This document shows, one piece after another, positions 1 to 6,361 of a stretch of DNA of 9,053 bases; within the stretch, counting starts at the first letter, position 1; every line of letters starts with the position of its first letter. A program made the position numbers and the translations under genes. The stretch is taken from NCBI GenBank assembly GCA_003487805.1, contig DNNE01000102.1, positions 1 through 9,053 on the forward strand, in the 5' to 3' direction. Below the pieces are notes generated by a model, which was not told where the DNA came from, made no database searches, and saw only the letters and a list, made by a program, of their open reading frames with translations. This stretch comes from Blastocatellia bacterium (lineage in GTDB: Bacteria > Acidobacteriota > Blastocatellia > Pyrinomonadales > Pyrinomonadaceae).

Positions 1-76
1 GCTCCCGGTACTGACCTCATCCTCAAATTGAGACACTACCAAATGATTCGTCGCTGTGAGTACAACTCGGCACAAT

Positions 77-1756
77 TTATCGCTTCACGTCTCGCCTTAC
101 ATACAGCAACAAATCAACACCAGGTCGCAGAGGATAATCACCGTTTTCGTCTAAGCCGGAATTCAGACGATCGTATCGATCGCCGTAGTTCGCCTTTAAC
201 TGATCCTCCTGGGCCATCGAGCCAATTATGATTGGTTCGTTGGTGGGTACGAGACTCCCGTAATAACCCACTTTCTTGTAATCGCGGAAATACCAGGGCG
301 CCGGCCAATAGTCGGGCGAAACGATCGCAATGCCGGTGTCGGTGCCCGTGCCATTTTTCTGCGCGATGCGATCGATTTCGTCGAGCATCGTCAGCATCTG
401 CCGCTTTGTATGAGCGTAGACATACGGCAATTGATCGTCGTCGTAATGCACAAAGTTGAGTTGATATAGCTGGTAACCACAAAACCCGACGATCAAAACG
501 GCGGGTATGAGCAACAGGCGGGCTTGCTGAAACTCGCGAAGCTTTCGAAACGCGACGTCCAGTGTATAGCCGGAGGTGAGCGCCAGCGGCACAATGAAAT
601 TAAGACTTATCCAGGGCGTTTTGTACCCAACCAGCGAATAAGCAGCGAGCAAACCGAACGACCAGAGCGAAAGGAATAACGCCAGCCGATTGTCCGCGCG
701 CCAGACTGCGATTAGCGCGCCGATGCCCGCGAGCACCATCACGACCCCTTCTTCCAAAACCAACCAGTAAACGTATTGGTACCAGGGGTGCTCGTGTTCG
801 TGCGTACGCTGTCGCCAGAGGTTCAGCGTCTTCAAAGCATCGGCCACGCCTTTAGGATAGTTCGTGAAGAATGATGAATAGAAGAACACTGCGACCAGGA
901 TGAATACCGCAAAGGCGACCAGCGCGACCGTTGTTATCTGTATGGGTCCGCCCAGACGATCGATCGTTGTTTGTAAACGTTCGCGAAATGAAAGTTCGTC
1001 GACGGCGCGCTTGCGATCAATTTTGTCACGCAAGCGAAAGTAAATGCTCGTGGTGACCAGCGCGATCAGCAGCACTGGCCCATTCATGATCCATGTTTCT
1101 TTCGTCGCGACCATCAAAGCCGTGGAAATGGAAGCCAGAATCAGGTAGACGCTGCGCCCGGTGTCGTAGTACTTCAAAGCTGCTACAACAATCCCAAGCG
1201 TGAAAAAGACAAATAGCGATTCGTGAATGAAATATCGCGAGAGATAAACTGCTCCCGGTGAAATCGCGATCAATGCCGCAGCCGACAACGCTCCAATTTC
1301 ACCGATGCGCCTTCGCAGCAGCAGAGCCAGCCAGATCGTGGCCACGCCAAACAGGACCGTCACCAGACGAATATTGAAAGTAGTCAGGCCGTACGTGTCG
1401 CCCGCGGCTTTTCCGCCAAAGAACCTGACGATCCAGGGAATGATTGCTGAGAAGTAATAAAGCGTCGGGCCATGATAGTTCTGCGGATCGTAATAGTATT
1501 TTCCTTCGCGAACCAGCGTCACCAGAAAATTTCCGTTGACGCCCTCGTCATGATGCAACGGCACGAGCGAAAGCTTGACCAGGCGCAGAAATGCTCCGAC
1601 CAGAAGGATCGCCAGCGCGGACAGCTGCCAGGCGCGCTCTGAAATTTCTGCGCCCGACGACGTCAGATCGATTTCGCGCGTGTTCTTCACCGGCGCGGTC
1701 TCTTTCTTTGACGATGACTGATTTTTACGGCGCGACTTTGTAGAGATGGTATTCAC
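77..1756 (-). CDS. Polytopic membrane protein, TIGR03663 / Agl23-like, GT-C glycosyltransferase type
   Basis: This 559-residue protein has a basic, soluble N-terminus (residues 1-42) followed by about ten hydrophobic segments, the first near 44-60 and the last near 412-430, and a soluble C-terminal tail of about 125 residues. The pattern HHDEG (68-72) just after the first membrane segment is typical of GT-C enzymes, where an acidic residue in the first external loop acts in catalysis. YHGPTLYY (94-101), RYFIHES (174-180), TKETW (218-222) and YKTPW (378-382) fit the TIGR03663 group ('flippase activity-associated protein Agl23'), as I recall it. By family it probably handles a polyprenyl-linked sugar at the membrane; substrate unknown. 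The start is GTG, directly preceded by an in-frame TAG, with no clear Shine-Dalgarno. A GTG at codon 23 (1688-1690) preceded by AAAGAG is an alternative. The 32-bp overlap with the upstream membrane gene suggests cotranslation. Nothing recognisable lies in 1-76. Confidence 0.8.
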   Translation of the reverse strand: MNTISTKSRRKNQSSSKKETAPVKNTREIDLTSSGAEISERAWQLSALAILLVGAFLRLVKLSLVPLHHDEGVNGNFLVTLVREGKYYYDPQNYHGPTLYYFSAIIPWIVRFFGGKAAGDTYGLTTFNIRLVTVLFGVATIWLALLLRRRIGEIGALSAAALIAISPGAVYLSRYFIHESLFVFFTLGIVVAALKYYDTGRSVYLILASISTALMVATKETWIMNGPVLLIALVTTSIYFRLRDKIDRKRAVDELSFRERLQTTIDRLGGPIQITTVALVAFAVFILVAVFFYSSFFTNYPKGVADALKTLNLWRQRTHEHEHPWYQYVYWLVLEEGVVMVLAGIGALIAVWRADNRLALFLSLWSFGLLAAYSLVGYKTPWISLNFIVPLALTSGYTLDVAFRKLREFQQARLLLIPAVLIVGFCGYQLYQLNFVHYDDDQLPYVYAHTKRQMLTMLDEIDRIAQKNGTGTDTGIAIVSPDYWPAPWYFRDYKKVGYYGSLVPTNEPIIIGSMAQEDQLKANYGDRYDRLNSGLDENGDYPLRPGVDLLLYVRRDVKR

Positions 1757-3764
1757 CTACGGTTGTGACTTCAGGATAACGACTGAAGAACGCGTCATTC
1801 ACCGGCATCACTGAGCGTTCCTGTGGATCGACTACAACATAATCGACTCCGTATTTCGCGAGCAAGGCGGGCGCGTTCGGTGAACCTGCATAAATTCTCT
1901 TGATGTCCGCTTCGCGCGGGCCCGAGTCGATGCCGTGCGTCCAGATGTGACCGGGATAGCCCATCAGCGAACGGCGGCCCGTCAGGAAAATCGGTGTGTT
2001 GTGAATGGGCGCGTGCAAGATCATTGCCCGCGGTGGGATCTGCTGTTTGATCGTCTCAGCGAACGCCACGCCATCGCGATCAAATTCCTGGTACTCACCC
2101 TGGCGCGTGAGCAAGGCAAAGACGTCCAATCCTCCTGCCAGTGTCAGCACCACCAACAATGCGACCGCAGCCGTTCGATGAAGAATGTTGCCTTCCCACA
2201 GACGCGCCAGCAGCAATGCGACAATCGGCGCAGAGGCTATCCACCAATAGAAAAGTATTTTGATGTTGTCCCAGATCCAGGGAGCGAACTTGATCAGGTT
2301 GGGAACGATGAAACAGAGCGTGAAAGGCAAGTAGAAGAATAACAGCCGGCGCGGGATCAAATATTTATCTGTTTTCCAAAGCAGAGCCGCGACCAAAAGC
2401 GGAATGAACACACCAGTGTTCTTGAGCCAAAACCAGACTACGTTTTCATCGCCGTGCCCCCACCCAAAGTCCCAGCCGATGAAAGCTTTCGTGCTGACCG
2501 CGCTGCCATGTGTGGACCACAGCAACTGTGGGATCGCAATGACGGAAGCGACCACAAAGAACGCGAGCCACTCGCGCCATTTCTTGATATTGATAAGTGC
2601 CAGCACGCCGCCAACTCCCATCGTTGCGATGAAGCTGTGCGCATGGACCAGTGGCAAGAGACCAGCAATAAAGCCGGCGGCGATCATGCGGCGCGAAGCG
2701 AGCAAAGAGCCAAGAGCAAAGGGCGAAGAGTTTTTGTCTGTGCTCTGAGCATCTTCCGGTGGCTGCTTCCTCTTTAAGCTCGGCGCTTTGCTCTTAGCGC
2801 CTGGCTCTTTGCCCTTTGCGTTCTCGCCCTTCATCGCGTCCCACCATTGAGTGAAAACGATCACGGCCAATGGAATGCCGAGCAGGAATCCTCTCTGCGG
2901 CACGAGCAGGCTCGTGACCGCATTCCCCCAACGCCAACCCTGGGTTACGTCCGGCAAAATCGTGTACGAGTGCTGGATGTTCATCAGGATGTGAAAGACA
3001 CCCGCATCCGATTTGTTTACGTCGCCAAACAGCATGGCCCAACCGAGCCCGCCGTTTAGAATCACCAGCACGGGAACCAGAATTGCCGCCGTGCGGTTGC
3101 GCAGCAGGCGCAAACCGAAGCGATGCAACACTCCCACCAGCGCCACGCCGATAATCCAGTTCTCAATGAACAGCGAGTTGCGTAAGCCTGCTCCGCAGCG
3201 CACGAAGATTGCCGATACAAAATCCGTGAGGAACGGGTAAGTAAATCTCACGCCTGAAAACGTGGGATCCTCCGGCGGATAATTTTGGCCAAACGCGAAG
3301 CGCGTGATGACGCTGATATGAAAGGGCAGGTCGCCATAGTTGTTGAGGACCCCCGTGTACATTCCTTCCGGCTTTTCCAGCAAGGCGCGATCGAACACAA
3401 GCCACATCACGATCGCGACGCCCGCATAAAAAAGAAAATAGATGAACGCCCAGCGATCAGGTTTCGACGAGGCCCGGCTGATCGCCTTCAATGCCTGGTT
3501 GAGGTCCTGATCGATTTGATTTCGGATGGGCGGGCTCTTGAGCAGCAGCACCGGTAACAGCAGCAACGTCGCAGTGAAGCCGATTGTATAAGGATTTAAT
3601 CCGAACAAAAGCGCGAGGACAAAACCGACGAGGGCCATGGCGGCGAAGCCAACGCAGGCGCCGCTCGACAGACGCGAAGCGAGCGGCGCGCCCTCGTCAT
3701 AGGTATAGGTGAGAAGCGTGCCGCTCGCGATGGCGATTAGAGATAGGGCGAGAGAAGCGATCAT
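1725..3764 (-). CDS. Large polytopic membrane protein of unknown function, GT-C-like architecture
   Basis: This 679-residue protein has hydrophobic segments from the N-terminus (about 3-20, 36-55, 60-76, 105-124) through residue 550, then a soluble tail of about 130 residues. Recognisable blocks are GDLPFHISVITRFAFGQNYP (144-163), FTYPFLTDF (174-182), an HAHSF block (374-378), and a tail with KYGVDYVVVDPQE (637-649), which resembles the tails of large bacterial GT-C-like and DUF2298-type membrane proteins. I do not recognise a precise family. A role in transferring or exporting a lipid-linked sugar is inferred from architecture and from the overlapping TIGR03663-like gene. Residues about 311-358 form a Lys/Glu/Ser/Pro-rich loop encoded by heptameric repeats, likely a late insertion in a cytoplasmic loop. 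ATG is the start; an in-frame TGA lies immediately upstream and no Shine-Dalgarno is seen. A 216-bp palindrome-rich spacer separates it from frr, so it may belong to a separate transcription unit. Confidence 0.75.
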   Translation of the reverse strand: MIASLALSLIAIASGTLLTYTYDEGAPLASRLSSGACVGFAAMALVGFVLALLFGLNPYTIGFTATLLLLPVLLLKSPPIRNQIDQDLNQALKAISRASSKPDRWAFIYFLFYAGVAIVMWLVFDRALLEKPEGMYTGVLNNYGDLPFHISVITRFAFGQNYPPEDPTFSGVRFTYPFLTDFVSAIFVRCGAGLRNSLFIENWIIGVALVGVLHRFGLRLLRNRTAAILVPVLVILNGGLGWAMLFGDVNKSDAGVFHILMNIQHSYTILPDVTQGWRWGNAVTSLLVPQRGFLLGIPLAVIVFTQWWDAMKGENAKGKEPGAKSKAPSLKRKQPPEDAQSTDKNSSPFALGSLLASRRMIAAGFIAGLLPLVHAHSFIATMGVGGVLALINIKKWREWLAFFVVASVIAIPQLLWSTHGSAVSTKAFIGWDFGWGHGDENVVWFWLKNTGVFIPLLVAALLWKTDKYLIPRRLLFFYLPFTLCFIVPNLIKFAPWIWDNIKILFYWWIASAPIVALLLARLWEGNILHRTAAVALLVVLTLAGGLDVFALLTRQGEYQEFDRDGVAFAETIKQQIPPRAMILHAPIHNTPIFLTGRRSLMGYPGHIWTHGIDSGPREADIKRIYAGSPNAPALLAKYGVDYVVVDPQERSVMPVNDAFFSRYPEVTTVGEYHLYKVAP
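2700..2827. repeat. Inverted pair of degenerate heptamer arrays inside a coding sequence
   Basis: Plus-strand heptamers run from 2700 to 2734 (units GAGCAAA, GAGCCAA, GAGCAAA, GGGCGAA). A second array at 2779-2827 has the opposite orientation (plus-strand units CTTTGCT, CTTAGCG, CCTGGCT, CTTTGCC, CTTTGCG). An 11-bp perfect inverted repeat, GCAAAGAGCCA at 2702-2712 and its complement at 2802-2812, links them. The reading frame of the membrane protein stays open throughout and yields the charged loop at residues 311-358. Confidence 0.8.
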
Positions 3765-3789
3765 TCAGAATTGAGATGTTTGATTTCTC

Positions 3790-3963
3790 TAGCCCAGGCG
3801 TTCACGCCTGGGTACCCGTGATGTTCAATTTTCGGCTGAGCCCATTTCACGGGCTTTTATGTAGCCGTCGACCGCACCGCCTACGATAAACTAATAAGCC
3901 TCCTAAAGGAGGCTTCACCAGACTAATTCTTCTGACTCGGGCCAGGCGTGAACGCCTGGGCTA
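3790..3963. repeat. 174-bp composite palindromic element (REPIN/BIME-like)
   Basis: Two identical 22-bp copies in opposite orientation bound the element (3790-3811 and the complement of 3942-3963). Each copy is itself a hairpin: CCCAGGCG, loop TTCA, CGCCTGGG at 3793-3812, and CCAGGCG, loop TGAA, CGCCTGG at 3942-3959. Inside lie a 7-bp inverted repeat (CCCGTGA at 3815-3821 and TCACGGG at 3847-3853) and an 8-bp hairpin at 3896-3915. No open frame of note is inside, and no flanking target duplication is obvious. The form resembles non-autonomous REP/REPIN elements; the family itself is not one I can name. Confidence 0.75.
3896..3915 (-). terminator. Possible terminator hairpin downstream of frr
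   Basis: A perfect 8-bp stem AAGCCTCC/GGAGGCTT with a 4-nt loop lies 65 bp past the frr stop. On the minus strand it is followed by ATTAGTTTATC, a weak U-rich stretch. It could end the rplM-frr transcript, but it lies within the palindromic element and may simply be part of that repeat. Confidence 0.35.
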
Positions 3964-3980
3964 CAAAAAACTCGGACAAC

Positions 3981-4541
3981 CTACACGCTCATGATTTCGT
4001 GTTCTTTCGACTTTGAGAGTTCGTCGATCTTCGAGATGAAAGTATCGGTGAGCTTTTGAACCTGCTCGAGACCGTCGCGCTCCGAGTCCTCGGAAATCGA
4101 TTTATCTTTCAGCATCTTTTTCAGCTTGTCGTTTTCGTCGCGACGGATGTTGCGGATCGCGGTGCGGTGCTCTTCGGCGATCTCGTGAATCTGCTTTGCG
4201 AGTTGCCTGCGACGCTCTTCTGTCAGCGGCGGAATCGGAATGCGCACGAGCTTGCCGTCGTTCGAAGGATTCAAACCAAGATCTGCGGACCGGACGGCTT
4301 TTTCGATGTTCCCGAGTTGAGTTAGATCCCAGGGCTGCACCGTCAGCATCTGTGGCTCGGGCGCATGAACTGAAGCCACTTGATTTAGCGGCGTCGGCGT
4401 TCCGTAATAATCGATCGTCACGGCGTCGAGCAAACTTACGGACGCGCGGCCGGTGCGAACGGTTGCCAGCTTGCGGCGGAAATCATCAATCGCCGATTCC
4501 ATCCGCGGTTTGGTCTCTTTGATGACGTCTTGTTCAGTCAT
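3981..4541 (-). CDS. frr: Ribosome recycling factor (RRF)
   Basis: RRF works with EF-G to split the post-termination ribosome so that subunits can be reused. The 186-residue length is standard for the family. Visible family blocks are the RTGRAS turn (29-34), YYGTPTPLNQ (45-54) in the hinge/domain II region, W71, GLNPSNDGK (89-97), IPIPPLTEERR (101-111), and the arginine-rich RNIRRDEND (130-138) of the long helical domain. I chose ATG 4541 (MTEQDVIKET) because it matches the usual N-terminus. The frame stays open 49 codons further, to 4688, but that stretch is translated repeat DNA (it reads AHGRDARAT) and overlaps the end of pyrH. There is no clear Shine-Dalgarno; the leader consists of heptamer repeats. 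It is last in the rplM-rpsI-rpsB-tsf-pyrH-frr run. Confidence 0.97.
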   Translation of the reverse strand: MTEQDVIKETKPRMESAIDDFRRKLATVRTGRASVSLLDAVTIDYYGTPTPLNQVASVHAPEPQMLTVQPWDLTQLGNIEKAVRSADLGLNPSNDGKLVRIPIPPLTEERRRQLAKQIHEIAEEHRTAIRNIRRDENDKLKKMLKDKSISEDSERDGLEQVQKLTDTFISKIDELSKSKEHEIMSV

Positions 4542-4548
4542 ATTGGTC

Positions 4549-4697
4549 GTGAAACGTAAATGATTAGCAGGCCGTGAATCGTAAATCGTAAATCGCGAAT
4601 AGTAAAGAACGAACTCAGCTGATTTGAAAGTGGCACGGGCGTCCCGCCCGTGAGCCCACGCGCAAGATGCGCGTGCCACGCTATTCACTATTTACGA
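4549..4697. repeat. Heptamer arrays flanking a cruciform palindrome, pyrH-frr junction
   Basis: Heptamers GTGAAAC and GTAAATG lie at 4549-4562, and GTGAATC, GTAAATC (twice), GCGAATA and GTAAAGA at 4574-4608. A related stretch in opposite orientation lies at 4681-4697; it pairs with 4586-4602 at 15 of 17 positions and forms the end of pyrH. Between them lies a nested palindrome at 4630-4679. The outer arms are GTGGCACG and CGTGCCAC. Inside are an 8-bp hairpin with loop TCC (4634-4652) and an 8-bp hairpin with loop AGA (4657-4675), sharing some bases with the outer arms. The palindrome core is of a type I recall as common in several environmental phyla, where it gives spurious 'GRDARAT' peptides. 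Confidence 0.85.
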
Positions 4698-5436
4698 GCT
4701 TGTTCAAAGAGACGCGCGTTCCGATTCCCGATTTGCTCATAACCACGCGCGCAATGTTTCCGGCTTCGCGCATGTTGAAGACAATGATCGGAAGATCATT
4801 ATCCATGCAGAGAGAGATCGCCGACGCGTCCATCACTTTTAGTTGCTTTTCCAGAACTTCCTGGTAGGTGATCGATTCGAATCTCGTGGCGGCTTTGTCT
4901 TTCATCGGATCTGCCGTGTAGATACCATCGACCTTCGTGGCTTTCAGGATTACATCGGCCTTGATTTCCAAAGCGCGCAACGCCGCGGCAGAGTCGGTCG
5001 AGAAGAATGGATTGCCGGTGCCGGCGGCGAAGATTACGATGCGGCCTTTCTCGAGATGGCGAATAGCCCGGCGTCGAATGAAAGGTTCGGCGAGCTGCGG
5101 AATGTCGATCGCGGACATTACTCGCGTTTGCACTTTCAAATTTTCCAACGCGTCCTGCAACACGACGGCATTCATCACGGTCGCGAGCATGCCGATGTAG
5201 TCCGCCGCCGAGCGATCCATATTGCCGGCGCTGGCCGAGACTCCGCGGAAGATGTTTCCACCACCCACAACCAGCGCAACTTCGAGGCCGAGACTGTGAA
5301 GCTGCTTGATTTCTTCGGCGACGGCTTTGGCGACATTTACGTCGATACCGAACGTTTGTTCGCCGACCAATGCTTCGCCGGAAATTTTCAGCAGGACGCG
5401 ACGGAAGGCGAGGGGATTTTGATTTTCAGTACCCAT
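4681..5436 (-). CDS. pyrH: UMP kinase
   Basis: Bacterial UMP kinase makes UDP from UMP and ATP in the cytoplasm, the first step from UMP toward UTP and CTP. It belongs to the amino-acid-kinase fold and is usually a hexamer controlled by GTP and UTP. The 251 residues carry LLKISGEAL (15-23) for ATP binding, GGGNIFRG (58-65), the AADYIGMLATVMN helix (77-89), GTGNPFFSTDSAA (139-151) for UMP binding, and KATKVDGIYTADP (165-177). The start ATG at 5436 places KISGEAL at the expected distance, although no Shine-Dalgarno is visible. The last residues (about NKLVNSE) and the stop are encoded by DNA resembling the adjacent heptamer repeats, so the C-terminal end may have been altered by repeat insertion. 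It lies between tsf and frr, a widely conserved order. Confidence 0.97.
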   Translation of the reverse strand: MGTENQNPLAFRRVLLKISGEALVGEQTFGIDVNVAKAVAEEIKQLHSLGLEVALVVGGGNIFRGVSASAGNMDRSAADYIGMLATVMNAVVLQDALENLKVQTRVMSAIDIPQLAEPFIRRRAIRHLEKGRIVIFAAGTGNPFFSTDSAAALRALEIKADVILKATKVDGIYTADPMKDKAATRFESITYQEVLEKQLKVMDASAISLCMDNDLPIIVFNMREAGNIARVVMSKSGIGTRVSLNKLVNSE

Positions 5437-5482
5437 CTGGAATGTCAGTCTTTCAAGGCGGACCGCTTTCGGCTTCGCAATC

Positions 5483-5547
5483 CTTCGTGTGATTTAGTGG
5501 ATAGTCTTCCGCAAAGCTTTAAGGACCGTCCACGAAATCACACGAAG
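5483..5547. repeat. 19-bp inverted repeat in the tsf-pyrH spacer
   Basis: CTTCGTGTGATTTAGTGGA (5483-5501) pairs with TCCACGAAATCACACGAAG (5529-5547) at 18 of 19 positions across a 27-bp loop. No U-run follows on either strand, so it does not look like an intrinsic terminator. It lies 47 bp upstream of the pyrH start and could affect message folding or stability between tsf and pyrH. It resembles a dispersed palindromic repeat. Confidence 0.75.
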
Positions 5548-5591
5548 CGCACCAACCCAAACAGTTGTGAAGTCAATGGAGTCCGCGAATG

Positions 5592-6257
5592 CTAGCTTCC
5601 CGCGAGTTTCGCTACTTCGTCTTCGAAGTCGTCCTCACGTTTGGCCAACCCTTCACCCATTTTGTAGCGAGTGAATCTGCGAATCGTAACTTTCTCCCCA
5701 GTCTTTGCGATTTTTTCGGTGACCAGCTCGCCGACAGTTTGTGCCGGGTCCTTGATGAACGGCTGATCGAGAAGCACGAACTCTTCATAAAACTTGTTGA
5801 GCCGTCCCTCGACAATCTTGTCGATCACCTGATCGGGTTTGCTCGCATTCTTGGGGTCGTTCTTCGCTTGCGCCCGCGCGATGTCGCGCTCCTTATCGAG
5901 CGTCTCGGCATTTACTTCATCGCGCGAGACATAGCGCGGTTCGGCCGCCGCGATATGCATCGCGATGTCCTTGACGAGTTGCTGAAAGTCTTCGCCGCGC
6001 GCGACGAAATCGGTTTCGCAGTTTACTTCGACGAGCACGCCGACTTTGCCGCCCATGTGAATATACGAACCCACTACGCCTTCAGCGGCGACCCGTCCTT
6101 CTTTTTTCTTGGCCGATGCCAGACCGCGTTCGCGCAGAATTTCAATCGCGCGCTCTTCGTTGGCTTCCGCCTCAGTCAAGGCCTTCTTGCACTCCATCAT
6201 TCCGGCGCCGGTTTTTTCGCGCAGCGCTTTAATTTGGGCTGCGGTTATGTCTGCCAT
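5592..6257 (-). CDS. tsf: Elongation factor Ts
   Basis: EF-Ts releases GDP from EF-Tu so that EF-Tu can bind GTP and aminoacyl-tRNA again. The N-terminal UBA-like domain has the signature KTGAGMMECKKAL (15-27). The core carries CETDFVAR (80-87), the TDF(V)A element that inserts near the EF-Tu nucleotide and magnesium site in known structures. The C-terminal GEGLAKREDDF (201-211) is also typical. The protein is 221 residues long; the E. coli protein is about 283, but shorter single-core versions are common in other phyla. The ATG is preceded by AAGGA at 3 nt and AGGAG at 13 nt, so the exact ribosome site is uncertain. The gene lies 104 bp after rpsB, with a hairpin in the spacer. Confidence 0.97.
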   Translation of the reverse strand: MADITAAQIKALREKTGAGMMECKKALTEAEANEERAIEILRERGLASAKKKEGRVAAEGVVGSYIHMGGKVGVLVEVNCETDFVARGEDFQQLVKDIAMHIAAAEPRYVSRDEVNAETLDKERDIARAQAKNDPKNASKPDQVIDKIVEGRLNKFYEEFVLLDQPFIKDPAQTVGELVTEKIAKTGEKVTIRRFTRYKMGEGLAKREDDFEDEVAKLAGS

Positions 6258-6294
6258 GATTCCTTATGTTCTCCTAACGTTATTTCATGAAAAT

Positions 6295-6332
6295 GCGCAG
6301 CCCGGCGGAGTTCCCGCTGATTGAGGCTGCGC
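6295..6332 (-). promoter_or_regulatory. Hairpin in the rpsB-tsf spacer, possible attenuator or processing site
   Basis: GGCTGCGC and GCGCAGCC (6325-6332 and 6295-6302 on the plus strand) form a perfect 8-bp stem. The loop contains a further GC-rich pairing between GCGGG and CCGCC-like segments. On the minus strand the stem is followed by ATTTTC, a short U-rich stretch. It lies 30 bp after the rpsB stop and could partly terminate or stabilise the transcript between S2 and EF-Ts. Function is inferred only from structure and position. Confidence 0.45.
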
Positions 6333-6361
6333 TCGCCGATCGGTTCGAATATTGCTTCGCG

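Noticed and set aside
4843..5595. 250-codon plus-strand open frame
   Set aside because: It runs antisense to pyrH and into the tsf-pyrH spacer. Pyrimidine kinase motifs on the other strand are unambiguous, and this frame shows no family motif.
5589..6290. 233-codon plus-strand open frame
   Set aside because: Antisense shadow of tsf; no recognisable domain.
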